Shown here: positions 38,864 through 48,301 of the stretch, piece by piece
Numbering within the stretch: position 1 is the stretch's first letter
How the letters are laid out: every line of letters begins with the position of its first letter
Assembly: GCF_001673405.1 (NCBI RefSeq)
Contig: NZ_LZLV01000102.1
Coordinates: forward strand, 1-64,000
Origin: Mycobacterium sp. 1245111.1
GTDB taxonomy: Bacteria; Actinomycetota; Actinomycetes; Mycobacteriales; Mycobacteriaceae
Length of the DNA stretch: 64,000 bases
Reading direction: 5' to 3'
Translations under genes and position numbers: made by a program
The notes under the pieces: model-generated
Told to the model about the DNA's origin: nothing
The model's database searches: none
Seen by the model: the letters and a program-made list of their open reading frames with translations, nothing else

Positions 38864-40203
38864 CGGATTCTCCGGCGCCTTTATCGGACACAATCGGACA
38901 GGACACCATCAGGACCTACGTGCTCGACACGTCGGTATTGCTGTCCGATCCGTGGGCCTGCTCCCGCTTCGCCGAACACGAAGTGGTGGTTCCGCTAGTG
39001 GTGATCAGTGAGTTGGAGGCCAAACGCCACCATCACGAGCTGGGCTGGTTCGCCCGTCAGGCGTTGCGCTTGTTCGACGATCTCCGCATCGAGCACGGCC
39101 GACTCGATCAGCCCATTCCCGTTGGGACACAAGGCGGTACGCTGCACGTCGAGCTCAACCATAGCGACCCTTCAGTGCTGCCGGCCGGTTTCCGCACCGA
39201 CACCAACGACTCCCGAATCCTGTGCTGCGCGGCCAACCTTGCCGCCGAAGGCAAGCGAGTCACGTTGGTCAGCAAGGACATTCCGCTGCGCGTCAAGGCG
39301 GGCGCGGTGGGCTTGGCCGCCGACGAATACCACGCGCAGGACGTCGTGGTCTCCGGCTGGACCGGTATGACGGAGCTGGAAACCAGCGCCGACGACATCG
39401 ACGCACTGTTCGCCGACGGCGAGGTCGACCTGGAGGGCGCGCGGGACCTGCCCTGCCACACCGGCATTCGGCTGCTGGCCGGTAGCTCGCATGCGCTCGG
39501 CCGGGTGAACGCGCACAAGAAGGTCCAACTGGTCCGAGGCGACCGTGAGGTGTTCGGGCTGCGTGGGCGCTCCGCCGAGCAGCGGGTGGCGCTGGATCTG
39601 CTGCTCGACGAATCGGTCGGCATCGTGTCGCTGGGCGGCAAGGCCGGCACCGGCAAGTCGGCGCTGGCGCTGTGCGCCGGCCTGGAAGCCGTGCTGGAAC
39701 GACGCAGCCAGCGCAAGGTCGTCGTGTTCCGTCCGCTGTATGCGGTCGGCGGCCAGGAACTGGGTTACCTGCCCGGCAGCGAAAGCGAAAAGATGGGCCC
39801 GTGGGCGCAGGCCGTCTTCGACACCCTCGAAGGGTTGGCCAGCCCCGCCGTGCTCGAGGAGGTGCTGTCCCGCGGCATGCTCGAGGTGTTACCGCTAACG
39901 CACATCCGCGGGCGTTCGCTGCACGACTCCTTCGTGATCGTCGACGAAGCGCAGTCGCTGGAACGCAACGTGCTGCTGACCGTGCTGTCCCGGTTGGGCG
40001 CGGGTTCGCGGGTGGTGCTGACCCACGACGTCGCTCAGCGCGACAACCTGCGGGTGGGGCGCCACGACGGCGTCGCGGCGGTGGTCGAAAAGCTCAAGGG
40101 GCACCCGCTGTTCGCGCACATCACGCTGCTGCGCAGTGAGCGCTCGCCGATCGCGGCGCTGGTCACCGAGATGCTGGAAGAGATCAGCGGCGCTCCGATC
40201 TAG
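38860..40203 (+). CDS. phoH2: PhoH2: PIN-domain RNase fused to PhoH ATPase
   Basis: A 447-residue two-domain protein. The N-terminal PIN domain has Asp23 in [11 protein letters not shown] and a second acidic cluster at TDTNDSRIL; the C-terminal PhoH helicase-like ATPase has Walker [13 protein letters not shown] with K266 and Walker [12 protein letters not shown]. The family unwinds and cleaves RNA. The GTG at 38860 is set by CAGGAG five bases upstream; M. tuberculosis PhoH2 has 433 residues. It is probably cotranscribed with the small upstream gene. Confidence 0.9.
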   Translation: MTDSPAPLSDTIGQDTIRTYVLDTSVLLSDPWACSRFAEHEVVVPLVVISELEAKRHHHELGWFARQALRLFDDLRIEHGRLDQPIPVGTQGGTLHVELNHSDPSVLPAGFRTDTNDSRILCCAANLAAEGKRVTLVSKDIPLRVKAGAVGLAADEYHAQDVVVSGWTGMTELETSADDIDALFADGEVDLEGARDLPCHTGIRLLAGSSHALGRVNAHKKVQLVRGDREVFGLRGRSAEQRVALDLLLDESVGIVSLGGKAGTGKSALALCAGLEAVLERRSQRKVVVFRPLYAVGGQELGYLPGSESEKMGPWAQAVFDTLEGLASPAVLEEVLSRGMLEVLPLTHIRGRSLHDSFVIVDEAQSLERNVLLTVLSRLGAGSRVVLTHDVAQRDNLRVGRHDGVAAVVEKLKGHPLFAHITLLRSERSPIAALVTEMLEEISGAPI

Positions 40204-40216
40204 ATCGGCAGTTCTG

Positions 40217-40222
40217 TAGGCT
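40217..40222 (+). promoter_or_regulatory. -10 element TAGGCT of the deacetylase gene, leaderless
   Basis: TAGGCT is followed by 6 bases and the GTG at 40229. Confidence 0.45.
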
Positions 40223-40228
40223 TCTGCA

Positions 40229-41113
40229 GTGCCGAAGCGACCCGACAGCCAGAAGTGGCGGTACCTGCGTACCGCGGCCGGGGTCGCGGCGGCCTCGGTC
40301 ATCGTCGGGGTCGGAGCGTTCACCGGACACGTGCGGTTCGCGCACGCCAACGACGTCGTCGACTGCGCGCAGGTCAAATGCGTGGCGCTTACCTTCGACG
40401 ACGGACCCACGCCCTACACCGACCGGCTGCTGGGCATCCTGAAAGCCAACAACGCCAAGGCGACGTTCTTCGAGATCGGCAATAAGGTCGCGGCCAACCC
40501 GGCGGGCGCCAAACGGGTGGTCGAGGCGGGCATGGAATTGGGCAGCCACACCTGGGAACACCCCAACATGACGACGCTGCCGCCCGCCGACGTCCCGAGT
40601 CAGTTCTCCCGGGCGACCGACGCGATCGTCGCGGCCACCGGTACGACGCCGAACTTGTGGCGCCCACCGGGCGGTTTGACCGATCCGGCCGTCAACGAGC
40701 AGGCCGCCAAGGCCGGGTTGGCCGGAATCCTCTGGGACGTCATCCCTTTCGACTGGATCAACGACTCCAACACCGCGGCCAGCCGCCAGGTGTTGATGGC
40801 GCAGATCAAGCCGGGCTCGGTGGTGCTGCTGCACGACACCTACTCGAGCACGGTCGACCTCGTCGAGCAGTTCATCCCGGTGTTGAAGGCCAACAACTAT
40901 CACCTGGTGACGGTCAGCCAGTTGCTCGGACCGCGGGCGCCGGGCAGCGTCTACGGCTCACGCGAGAACGGACCACCGGCCAACGCGCTACGCGACATCC
41001 CGCCGTCGGAGATTCCGTCGCTGCCGAACACCCCGTCACCGCCGCCGATGCCGAACTTCCCGATCACCGATGTCGCAGGCCAGAATTCGGGCGGACCGAA
41101 CAACGGCGGCTAG
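40229..41113 (+). CDS. Polysaccharide (peptidoglycan) deacetylase, NodB domain (Rv1096 family)
   Basis: A 294-residue exported carbohydrate esterase family 4 enzyme. A signal peptide or anchor covers about 13-40. The NodB motifs are LTFDDGPT (D57 base, D58 metal), SHTWEH (H107, H111 metal), RPPGG and LLHDTY. It removes N-acetyl groups from peptidoglycan or a similar glycan; the M. tuberculosis counterpart Rv1096 is reported as a peptidoglycan deacetylase. The C-terminal 55 residues are Pro/Asn/Gly-rich and probably disordered in the wall. Confidence 0.9.
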   Translation: MPKRPDSQKWRYLRTAAGVAAASVIVGVGAFTGHVRFAHANDVVDCAQVKCVALTFDDGPTPYTDRLLGILKANNAKATFFEIGNKVAANPAGAKRVVEAGMELGSHTWEHPNMTTLPPADVPSQFSRATDAIVAATGTTPNLWRPPGGLTDPAVNEQAAKAGLAGILWDVIPFDWINDSNTAASRQVLMAQIKPGSVVLLHDTYSSTVDLVEQFIPVLKANNYHLVTVSQLLGPRAPGSVYGSRENGPPANALRDIPPSEIPSLPNTPSPPPMPNFPITDVAGQNSGGPNNGG

Positions 41114-41360
41114 CTGTTGGGGGTGATGAAATTTGGTGCGACACGATGAGTTCGCAGCAGGTGGAAATCGCTTCATGTAGCAGCAAGTCCGTCCTCGTCG
41201 GACATATCGTCTATTCCGAGACCGTCGGGCGCTCGTCCACGTCCCGACGTGACCGGTACGTCGAGTGCCGGCGTTGGGCGACGATGCGCGAAAGCGGCAA
41301 ACGCCCTCGTCCCGTCGCTTACCATTCCTGCCTGGCGGTCTTGATCGGAGGAACGGACCC
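41114..41360. other. Intergenic region, nothing clear
   Basis: About 250 bases between the deacetylase and the alpha/beta hydrolase. I see no supported gene, terminator hairpin or operator; the promoter of the hydrolase must lie here. Confidence 0.4.
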
Positions 41361-42143
41361 ATGCTCGAAGTGATCAACAGAGGGTCGGTGACAGAATCGC
41401 ATCCTGTGCCGTTGCTCTTCGTTCACGGCGCATGCAGCACAGCAGAGGTCTGGGACGACCATTTTCTGAATTTCTTCGCCGACAAGGGGTACCGCGCCGT
41501 CGCCCTGAGCCTGCGCGGCCACGGCTCCAGCAGCTTGAGTGAGCCTCTTAAGTCTTGTTCTCTTGCCGACTACGCCGACGATGTGCACGCAGTCGCAGCC
41601 GAGCTCGATACAGCGCCAGTGCCCATCGGTCACTCACTAGGCTGTTGGGTCGTACTCAAGTACCTTGAGAAGCAAAACGCCCCCGCCGGGGTTCTCATGG
41701 CACCCGGCACACCGCGGGGATTACGGCGATGGGCATTCCGCGTGTTCCGCCGTCATCCGTGGCTGATGTTGCGTGCGAACACTTTCGGAAACACAGTTGA
41801 TCTGTTTGCCACTTCGGCGCTGGCTCGCGAGTTTGGGTTCTCGGCGCAGACCCCAGACTCCGTCGTCAGGTCCTGTGCCGCCCGTTTGGAGCCAGAGAGC
41901 GCACGCGCTGTACGCGAAACGGCTAACCGACTTCCCGATGCCCGCCACATAAGGATGCCCATGCTTGTTCTCGGCGCTGAGCACGACGGCATGCGAATTG
42001 ACGGGGATGCGTCAGCCGTGGCGCAGATCTACCAGGCAGAAGCAGAACTTTTCCCCGACATGGGCCACCTCATGATGCTCGAAGCCGGATGGCAGGCAGT
42101 GGCTGAAAGAATCGACGGTTGGCTCAGCGGCCAGGGATTGTAG
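41361..42143 (+). CDS. Alpha/beta hydrolase
   Basis: A 260-residue alpha/beta-hydrolase with a complete triad: Ser92 in GHSLGC, Asp209 in GAEHDGM and His236 in MGHLMM, plus the oxyanion motif VHGACS. GGAGG lies 9 bases before the ATG at 41361; the frame continues upstream without a start signal. The substrate is unknown. Codon use is slightly less GC-rich than its neighbours, and the gene has no counterpart between the Rv1096 and Rv1098c orthologues, so it looks like an accessory gene. Confidence 0.8.
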   Translation: MLEVINRGSVTESHPVPLLFVHGACSTAEVWDDHFLNFFADKGYRAVALSLRGHGSSSLSEPLKSCSLADYADDVHAVAAELDTAPVPIGHSLGCWVVLKYLEKQNAPAGVLMAPGTPRGLRRWAFRVFRRHPWLMLRANTFGNTVDLFATSALAREFGFSAQTPDSVVRSCAARLEPESARAVRETANRLPDARHIRMPMLVLGAEHDGMRIDGDASAVAQIYQAEAELFPDMGHLMMLEAGWQAVAERIDGWLSGQGL

Positions 42144-42284
42144 CGGAATCCGTAACCGCGACTCCGACACGAACTTTGAAGACTGGTGACCACGGCCGTG
42201 ACAAAACCGGGCGTTCGCTAAAGGCTCGGCGCCACAAAAGAATGCGTCGTCGGCCACTGCGCGTGGGATTGTTGGCTAAGCCGT

Positions 42285-42749
42285 CTACTGCCCGGGCAGC
42301 TCGCCAGACGCGGCCAGGGCCAGCAGCTCGCCACGCCCGATCTGGGTGACCAGGCTGGCGCTGTCAAAGTAGATGCGCTCGTTGGTGATTCGCTCGCCGT
42401 CGAAGAAGAACACCGCGATGATCGGCACCCGGAATGACTTGCCCGTCGGCGGCATGCCGTAGAACTCGCCGAGATTGGTTCCCAGCAGGTCGAATTCGGT
42501 GATCACCGCGTCCTCGGTGAAGTGGAAGCGCGCATTCTCGTGCCGCTGATCGGGGAACGCGGTCCGGGTGGTGAGGTAGTAGTTCATCACCTCGTCGGCG
42601 CCGTCGAAAACCTGGCCGGTGGCCATGATCTCGTAGCGCGGGTGCCCATTGAAGGTGGCCAGGGTGCGATCGAACTCCTTGGTCACCTCGGTGTTCATGT
42701 GCTCTTCGATGAGCGCGAGGCGCCGTTGGCGGAGTCCGTCGTCCAGCAT
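42285..42749 (-). CDS. SnoaL-like NTF2-fold protein (ester cyclase/isomerase type)
   Basis: A 154-residue NTF2-fold protein of the SnoaL-like group. Features are an N-terminal helix LIEEHMNTEVTKEFD, a PRYEI strand, the VMNYY segment, and GTNLGEFYGMPPTGKSFRVP, typical of SnoaL. The activity is unknown. AAGGAG lies 5 bases before the ATG at 42749. It follows fum on the same strand with a 2-bp gap, so it is probably the last gene of a glpX-fum-SnoaL operon. Confidence 0.8.
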   Translation of the reverse strand: MLDDGLRQRRLALIEEHMNTEVTKEFDRTLATFNGHPRYEIMATGQVFDGADEVMNYYLTTRTAFPDQRHENARFHFTEDAVITEFDLLGTNLGEFYGMPPTGKSFRVPIIAVFFFDGERITNERIYFDSASLVTQIGRGELLALAASGELPGQ

Positions 42750-42751
42750 GG

Positions 42752-44149
42752 CTACTCCTTGGTGACTTTGGCCATCGCAAGCACGTCGAGACGGCGGTCG
42801 AGTTCCTCTTCGGACAGCTTGTCGCCGATCAGCCCGCGGTCGATCACCGCCTGGCGGATCGTCTTCTTCTCCTTCACCGCCTCCTTGGCCACCGCCGCCG
42901 CTTCCTCGTAGCCGATCGCCGAGTTCAGCGGTGTGACGATCGACGGGGACGACTCGGCCAGCTCGCGCAGGTGGTCGTCGTTGGCCTTCAGGCCGACGAT
43001 GCACCGCTCGGCGAACAGCGTCGAGACGTTGCTCAGCAGCTTGAACGATTCAAGGATGTTGCGGGCCATCATCGGGATGTAGACGTTGAGCTCGAACGCG
43101 CCGGACAGACCACCGACGGCGATGGCGGCGTCATTGCCGATCACCTGCGCGGCGACCTGCGTAACCGCCTCGGGCAGAACGGGATTGACCTTGCCCGGCA
43201 TGATCGAGCTGCCCGGCTGTAGGTCCGGTAGCTGAATCTCGGCCAGGCCGGTCAGCGGACCCGAGCCCATCCACCGCACGTCGTTGGCGATCTTGGTGAG
43301 CGACACCGCGATGGTGCGCAACGCGCCGGACGCCTCGACCAGCCCGTCGCGGGCGGCTTGGGCCTCGAAAGAGTTTGCCGCGGTGCGTAGTTCGGTAAGC
43401 CCAGTGTCTTTGACGAGGGCTTGGACGACCTTGGCGCCGAAGCCGTCGGGAGCGTTGAGGCCAGTGCCGACGGCGGTGCCGCCGATCGCCAGTTCGCCCA
43501 GCCGGGGCAGCGACGCGCGGACCCGTTCGATGCCGGCCTCGATCTGGCGGGCGTACCCGGAGAACTCCTGGCCCAGCGTCACCGGGACGGCGTCCATCAG
43601 ATGTGTGCGGCCCGACTTGACCACCGTGCGCCATTCGCGGGCCTTGTCGGCCAGCGCGTCGTGCAGCACCTGCAGCGCCGGGATGAGGTGGCGCACAGCG
43701 GCTTCGGTGGCGGCGATGTGGGTGGCGGTCGGGAAGGTGTCGTTGGACGACTGCGACATGTTGACGTCGTCGTTGGGGTGCACGGTCACCCCGTTGGCGG
43801 CGGCGATGCTGGCGATCACTTCGTTGGTGTTCATGTTGGAGCTGGTGCCCGAACCGGTCTGGAACACGTCGATCGGGAACTGGTCGTCGTGCTTCCCGTC
43901 GGCGATCTCCGCGGCCGCGGCGATGATCGCGTCGGCCTTGTCGGCGGCCAGCAGCCCGAGGTCCTTGTTGACCTGCGCGCAGGCGCCCTTCAGCAGACCC
44001 AGGGCGCGGATCTGGGTGCGCTCGAGGCCGCGACCGGAAATCGGGAAGTTCTCGACGGCACGCTGAGTCTGGGCGCGCCACAAGGCTTTTGCCGGCACCC
44101 GGACCTCGCCCATGGTGTCGTGTTCGATGCGGTATTCGGTGTCGCCCAT
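42752..44149 (-). CDS. fum: Class II fumarate hydratase
   Basis: A 465-residue fumarase/aspartase-superfamily enzyme of the TCA cycle, converting fumarate to malate. The signature [25 protein letters not shown], and SSNDTFPTA motifs are present, with the catalytic Ser in the signature loop. It resembles M. tuberculosis Fum (Rv1098c, 474). GGAAGAGGAA precedes the ATG. It lies 27 bases after glpX on the same strand. Confidence 0.95.
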   Translation of the reverse strand: MGDTEYRIEHDTMGEVRVPAKALWRAQTQRAVENFPISGRGLERTQIRALGLLKGACAQVNKDLGLLAADKADAIIAAAAEIADGKHDDQFPIDVFQTGSGTSSNMNTNEVIASIAAANGVTVHPNDDVNMSQSSNDTFPTATHIAATEAAVRHLIPALQVLHDALADKAREWRTVVKSGRTHLMDAVPVTLGQEFSGYARQIEAGIERVRASLPRLGELAIGGTAVGTGLNAPDGFGAKVVQALVKDTGLTELRTAANSFEAQAARDGLVEASGALRTIAVSLTKIANDVRWMGSGPLTGLAEIQLPDLQPGSSIMPGKVNPVLPEAVTQVAAQVIGNDAAIAVGGLSGAFELNVYIPMMARNILESFKLLSNVSTLFAERCIVGLKANDDHLRELAESSPSIVTPLNSAIGYEEAAAVAKEAVKEKKTIRQAVIDRGLIGDKLSEEELDRRLDVLAMAKVTKE

Positions 44150-44176
44150 AGGGTGAAGTTCCTCTTCCTGGGGGAG

Positions 44177-45208
44177 TTATGGCAGGGGGTATGCGGCGTT
44201 GCTGTCGCCCGTGAAGTCGATCGCCGAGTATTCGTTGAGCTTGGCCAGCCGGTGGAAGCCCTCGACCATCCGCAGCGTCCCAGACTTCGACCGCATCACG
44301 ATCGACTGGGTGGTGCAGCCGCCTGGCTCATAGCGCACACCCTTGAGCAGGTCGCCGTCGGTGACGCCGGTCGCGCAGAAGAAGACGTTCTCGCCGGACA
44401 CCAGATCGTGGACCGTCAGCACCTGGTCGAGGTCGTAGCCGGCGTCGATGGCCTTCTGGCGTTCCGCGTCGTCCTTGGGTGCCAGCTGCGCCTGCAGTTC
44501 GCCGCCCATGCAGCGCAGCGCTGCCGCGGCGATGATGCCCTCCGGGGTACCGCCGATGCCGGCCAGCATGTCGGTGCCCGAACCCGGGCGGCACGTGGCG
44601 ATCGCGCCGGCCACGTCGCCGTCGGTGATCAGCCGGATTCGGGCCCCGGTGGACCGCACGTCGTGGATCAGTTGCGTGTGCCGCGGCCGGTCCAGGATGA
44701 CGACCGTCATGTCCGGCACGGACAGGCCCTTCGCTTTGGCGACCGCGCGGATGTTGTCGGCGATCGGCGCCGTGATGTCCAGGACGTGGGCGGCGTCGGG
44801 CCCGACGGCGATCTTGTTCATGTAGAACACCGCCGACGGGTCGAACATCGAGCCGCGGTCGGCCACCGCCAGCACCGAGATGGCGTTGGGCATGCCCTTG
44901 CTCATCAGCGTGGTGCCGTCGATCGGGTCGACGGCGAAGTCGCATTCCGGACCGTCGCCGTTGCCGACGTGCTCACCGTTGTACAGCATCGGCGCTTCGT
45001 CTTTCTCGCCCTCGCCGATCACCACGACGCCTCGCATCGACACCGAGTTCACCAGCTGGCGAATCGCGTCGACCGCCGCGCCGTCGCCGCCCTCTTTGTC
45101 GCCGCGGCCCACCCAGCGGCCGGCGGCCATGGCGCCTGCCTCGGTGACGCGGACGAGCTCGAGGGCGAGGTTACGGTCCGGGGCTTCACGACGAGAACCT
45201 GCACTCAT
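44177..45208 (-). CDS. glpX: Class II fructose-1,6-bisphosphatase
   Basis: A 343-residue GlpX-type fructose-1,6-bisphosphatase, the gluconeogenic enzyme of mycobacteria. The metal and phosphate site is visible in [13 protein letters not shown], with [11 protein letters not shown] near the N-terminus and [12 protein letters not shown]. The ATG at 45208 gives a protein beginning [14 protein letters not shown]; the frame is open another 77 codons upstream over the divergent gene and is rejected there. M. tuberculosis GlpX (Rv1099c) is essential for growth on lipids, from literature. Confidence 0.93.
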   Translation of the reverse strand: MSAGSRREAPDRNLALELVRVTEAGAMAAGRWVGRGDKEGGDGAAVDAIRQLVNSVSMRGVVVIGEGEKDEAPMLYNGEHVGNGDGPECDFAVDPIDGTTLMSKGMPNAISVLAVADRGSMFDPSAVFYMNKIAVGPDAAHVLDITAPIADNIRAVAKAKGLSVPDMTVVILDRPRHTQLIHDVRSTGARIRLITDGDVAGAIATCRPGSGTDMLAGIGGTPEGIIAAAALRCMGGELQAQLAPKDDAERQKAIDAGYDLDQVLTVHDLVSGENVFFCATGVTDGDLLKGVRYEPGGCTTQSIVMRSKSGTLRMVEGFHRLAKLNEYSAIDFTGDSNAAYPLP

Positions 45209-45263
45209 GGCTGCCGATTGTCCCAGAGGCGGGTTGCCGGCCGGAAGCTGGGATACTCGTGCG

Positions 45264-45938
45264 GTGACCTCGCAGCCAGAGCCGTCGGCCAAACAGGCGG
45301 AGCCGTCGGCCAGACCGGCCAAGCCCCGGCTGCTGCAGGACGGCCGCGACATGTTCTGGTCGATCGCGCCGCTGGTGGTCGCCTGCATCGTCCTGGCGGG
45401 AATCGTCGGGATGTGCTCGTTTTCACCGGGCGGGACCAACCGCGGACCGGTCCCCGCCTACGACGCGGCCGGCGCTCTGGAGGCCGACGCGCAGACCCTC
45501 GGGTTTCCGGTCCGGCTGCCGCACCTGCCCAGCGGGTGGCAGGCCAACTCCGGCGGCCGCGGCGGCATCGCCGACGGTCGGACCGACCCCGCGACTGGCC
45601 AGAAGCTGCGGGCCGTCACGTCGAACGTCGGCTTCATCAGCCCGGCCGGTGAATACCTGAGCCTGACCCAGAGCAATGCCGACGAGGCGAAGCTGGTGGG
45701 CTTCGTCCACCCGTCGATGTATCCGAGCGGAACCGTCGACGTGAACGGCGTCCGGTGGATCACCTATCAGGGCGACGCCGGTGTCGAGCCGGTGTGGACC
45801 ACGCGACTGAACAGCCCGGCCGGTCCCGAGCAGGTTGCGATCACCGGAGCCGGGAGCGTTGACGAGTTTCGTACGCTGGCGGCGGCCACCCAAACGCAGC
45901 CACCTCTGCCTGCACACCGACAGGAGATACATCGATGA
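45264..45938 (+). CDS. DUF4245-family membrane-anchored protein (Rv1100 family)
   Basis: A 224-residue protein with a Glu/Pro/Ala-rich N-terminal tail (1-25), one membrane segment (about 32-53) and an outward domain with [16 protein letters not shown] and GEYLSLTQ, typical of DUF4245. The function is unknown. The start is a GTG with GATACT six bases upstream, possibly leaderless. It is divergent from glpX and overlaps the next start by four bases (ATGA), so it forms an operon with the dienelactone hydrolase. Confidence 0.78.
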   Translation: MTSQPEPSAKQAEPSARPAKPRLLQDGRDMFWSIAPLVVACIVLAGIVGMCSFSPGGTNRGPVPAYDAAGALEADAQTLGFPVRLPHLPSGWQANSGGRGGIADGRTDPATGQKLRAVTSNVGFISPAGEYLSLTQSNADEAKLVGFVHPSMYPSGTVDVNGVRWITYQGDAGVEPVWTTRLNSPAGPEQVAITGAGSVDEFRTLAAATQTQPPLPAHRQEIHR

Positions 45939-46732
45939 GCGCACCGGTAGCCGATCTCACCGGCTGGACAGTGGCGCCGTTCACCGGCGGCGGATACACC
46001 CACGACGTCTACCGCCGCGGCGACGGCCCTGGTGTCGTGCTGATCCCCGAGATCCCGGGCATCCACCCGGGCGTGCTGGGGCTGGGAAACCACTTGGTGG
46101 ACAACGGTTTCACCGTGGCCATGCCGTCGCTATTCGGCGAGCCCGGCCGCGGCAAGGACCCCGGCTACGTCATCTCGACCATCGCCCGGGCCTGTGTGGC
46201 AAGGGAATTCGCGGCTTTGGCCACCAACAAGCAGCGGCCGGTGGCGGTCTTCCTGCGGGCACTGGCCCGCGAGCTCAACAAGGAGACGCCGGGCAAGGGC
46301 GTCGGGGTCATCGGCCACTGCTTCACCGGTGGCTTCGCCCTGGCCGCCGCGGTGGACGACAGCGTGCTCGCGCCGGTGCTCAGCCAGCCCTCGGTGCCGT
46401 TCCCGCTGACCGCCCGTCAGAAGCGCGATCCCGGCGTGAGCGAACTGGAATTGAACGCCTTCAAAGACCGCGCCACCAACGAAGGGCTGTGCGCGATCGG
46501 CTTGCGGTTCAGCGAAGACAAGATGGCACCCGGCGAGCGATTCAAGACGCTTAAGGACAAGCTCGGCGACGCGTTCGAGGTCATCGAGATCAACTCGAAG
46601 CCCGGCAACGAGGGCGGCTTTTCGCGGATGGCGCATTCGGTGCTGACCGACGAGGTTCGTGAGGTCGACGGCCAGCCGGCCTACGAGGCGCGCAAACGCG
46701 TGGTCGAATTCCTCAGCGAGCGGCTGCGTTAG
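45935..46732 (+). CDS. Dienelactone hydrolase family protein
   Basis: A 265-residue alpha/beta hydrolase of the dienelactone-hydrolase type with a cysteine nucleophile: Cys129 in GVIGHCFTGG, a Glu in LIPEIPGIHP (E39), and the His in FSRMAHSVL. The natural substrate is unknown; related proteins hydrolyse lactones. It is translationally coupled to the DUF4245 gene. Its last 20 bases overlap the 3' end of a dehydrogenase gene on the other strand. Confidence 0.82.
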   Translation: MSAPVADLTGWTVAPFTGGGYTHDVYRRGDGPGVVLIPEIPGIHPGVLGLGNHLVDNGFTVAMPSLFGEPGRGKDPGYVISTIARACVAREFAALATNKQRPVAVFLRALARELNKETPGKGVGVIGHCFTGGFALAAAVDDSVLAPVLSQPSVPFPLTARQKRDPGVSELELNAFKDRATNEGLCAIGLRFSEDKMAPGERFKTLKDKLGDAFEVIEINSKPGNEGGFSRMAHSVLTDEVREVDGQPAYEARKRVVEFLSERLR

Positions 46733-47546
46733 CGGCCTGTCGCTTTCGTTGATCGGCGATGAAGCGAATCGACATGCGCTGCAATAGATTCGGCGCCAGC
46801 CGGGCGAACACCCAGGACGCGTAGGCCTGTCGCGGCTTCACCAGCAGCGCCTTGTTGCGGGAGATCGCCTTCAACGTGTCGCGCGCCAACCGGTCGGCGC
46901 TGTAAGCGGTTTTCATGCCCTGCCCACGCAGGTAGTAGTCGCGGCCGACAAAGCCACCGATGGCGCCTTTGTCCAGGATCGGTGTCTCGACCGCGCCCGG
47001 GCACACCGCCAGCACGCCCACGCCGTGCGGAATCGCCTCCGAGCGCAGCGCCAGCGACAGCCCGACAATCGCGTGCTTGGTCATGACATAGCTGGTGATT
47101 TGGCCGGCGGCGGTCAATCCCGCCATCGACGCGGTGTTGACGATGTGGCCGTGGCCCTGCCGCAGCATCACCGGGTAGGCCGCGGTCACGCCGTGCACGA
47201 CGCCGCGAATGTTGACGTCGATGATCGCGTTCCACTGCTCCAGGGTGAGTAGTTCGGTGTCGCCGCCCCAGGCGATGCCGGCGTTGTTGAACATCAGGTC
47301 CAGGCGTCCGGCACGGGCCACGACGGCGTCCACGGCGGCCTGCACCGCGGCCGGATCGGTGACGTCGAGTATCGCCGACGCCGCGGTGCCGGGACCGGAG
47401 AGGCTTTCGGCGGTACGCGCCGCGGCGGCGCCGTCGACGTCGGTGCAGACGACATCCGCGCCCGCGGCGACCAGGGCGCGGCACAGCGCCGCACCGATGC
47501 CCGACCCCGCGCCGGTGACGATCGCCTGCTTCCCTGCGAAAGTCAT
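46713..47546 (-). CDS. Short-chain dehydrogenase/reductase (classical SDR)
   Basis: A 277-residue classical SDR: TGAGSGIG at 11-18, NNAG at 87-90, and the catalytic S140, Y153, K157 (TSYVMTKHA). The C-terminal extension with LLVKPRQAYASWVFARLAPN is typical of mycobacterial SDRs of lipid or steroid type. The cofactor is NAD or NADP; the substrate is unknown. The start overlaps the preceding SDR's stop by four bases, so it is the last gene of a four-gene minus-strand run that begins at 50515 or 49359. Confidence 0.85.
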   Translation of the reverse strand: MTFAGKQAIVTGAGSGIGAALCRALVAAGADVVCTDVDGAAAARTAESLSGPGTAASAILDVTDPAAVQAAVDAVVARAGRLDLMFNNAGIAWGGDTELLTLEQWNAIIDVNIRGVVHGVTAAYPVMLRQGHGHIVNTASMAGLTAAGQITSYVMTKHAIVGLSLALRSEAIPHGVGVLAVCPGAVETPILDKGAIGGFVGRDYYLRGQGMKTAYSADRLARDTLKAISRNKALLVKPRQAYASWVFARLAPNLLQRMSIRFIADQRKRQAANAAAR

Positions 47547-48301
47547 TGCGGCGCAGCGAGCTTCATGACGTGGCCGATCAGGTCGGGGTAACGCAGCATG
47601 TGGGCCCCACCGTTGAGGTCGAGCACCTCACCGGTCAGCCACGTCGCCTTGCACAGGAACAGCACCGCCTCGGCGACGTCCTCGGGAGTGCCAGTCCGAC
47701 CCAGCGGCGTGTTCGCGACGTAATCGTCCACGACTCCGGGAATGAGCGTGGCCGGCTCGGTCAGCGGGGTATGCACGAATCCGGGTGCGACGGCGTTGAC
47801 CCGAATGCCTTGCGGCGCAAGCTCGAGCGCGGCGACCTGGGTCAGCATCGACAACCCGGCCTTGGCGGCGCAGTAGGCGCTCATCGCCGCGGCGGGCTGG
47901 CGTGCGTTCAGTGAGCTGATCGACACCACGGCTCCGCCGTCGTGCAGGCGCGGGGCGGCGTGCTTGATCACCAGGAACGCGCCGTTGAGGCAGACGTCGA
48001 CGACGCCGCGAAAGTCTTCAGCGGACAGTTCGGTGATCAGCCCGAGCGTGCTGTACCCGGCCGTGTTCACCACGATGTCGAGCTCGCCGGCGCCGTCGAA
48101 CAGCGCCCGTACCGAATCTTCGTCGGTGACCTTGACGGTCGCGGCGGTGTGCGGGTCGCCGAGTTCGGCTGCGACGGATTGGGATCCGTCACCGTTACGG
48201 TCAGCGACGATCACCCGATAGCCGTCGGCGGCCAAGGCGTGCGCCACCGCCTTGCCGATGCCGGACGCGCCGCCCACTACGACGGCATTGCGGTTGCTCA
48301 T
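47543..48301 (-). CDS. Short-chain dehydrogenase/reductase
   Basis: A 252-residue SDR with VGGASGIGKA (9-18), NTAG (79-82) and Y143-C-A-A-K147. The ATG at 48301 is preceded by GAGGGACC and overlaps the upstream gene's stop by four bases; an ATG 17 codons earlier lies inside that gene and is rejected. The substrate is unknown. It lies in an overlapping chain with the SDRs on either side. Confidence 0.85.
   Translation of the reverse strand: MSNRNAVVVGGASGIGKAVAHALAADGYRVIVADRNGDGSQSVAAELGDPHTAATVKVTDEDSVRALFDGAGELDIVVNTAGYSTLGLITELSAEDFRGVVDVCLNGAFLVIKHAAPRLHDGGAVVSISSLNARQPAAAMSAYCAAKAGLSMLTQVAALELAPQGIRVNAVAPGFVHTPLTEPATLIPGVVDDYVANTPLGRTGTPEDVAEAVLFLCKATWLTGEVLDLNGGAHMLRYPDLIGHVMKLAAPQ

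Noticed and set aside
45209..45439. N-terminal extension of glpX
   Set aside because: The extra 77 codons lie opposite the DUF4245 gene and read as low-complexity shadow; the ATG at 45208 begins the conserved protein.
43421..45652. 743-codon open frame on the plus strand
   Set aside because: It is antisense to fum and glpX, has repetitive His/Arg/Val/Asp composition typical of the complement of high-GC genes, and no start signal or family motif.
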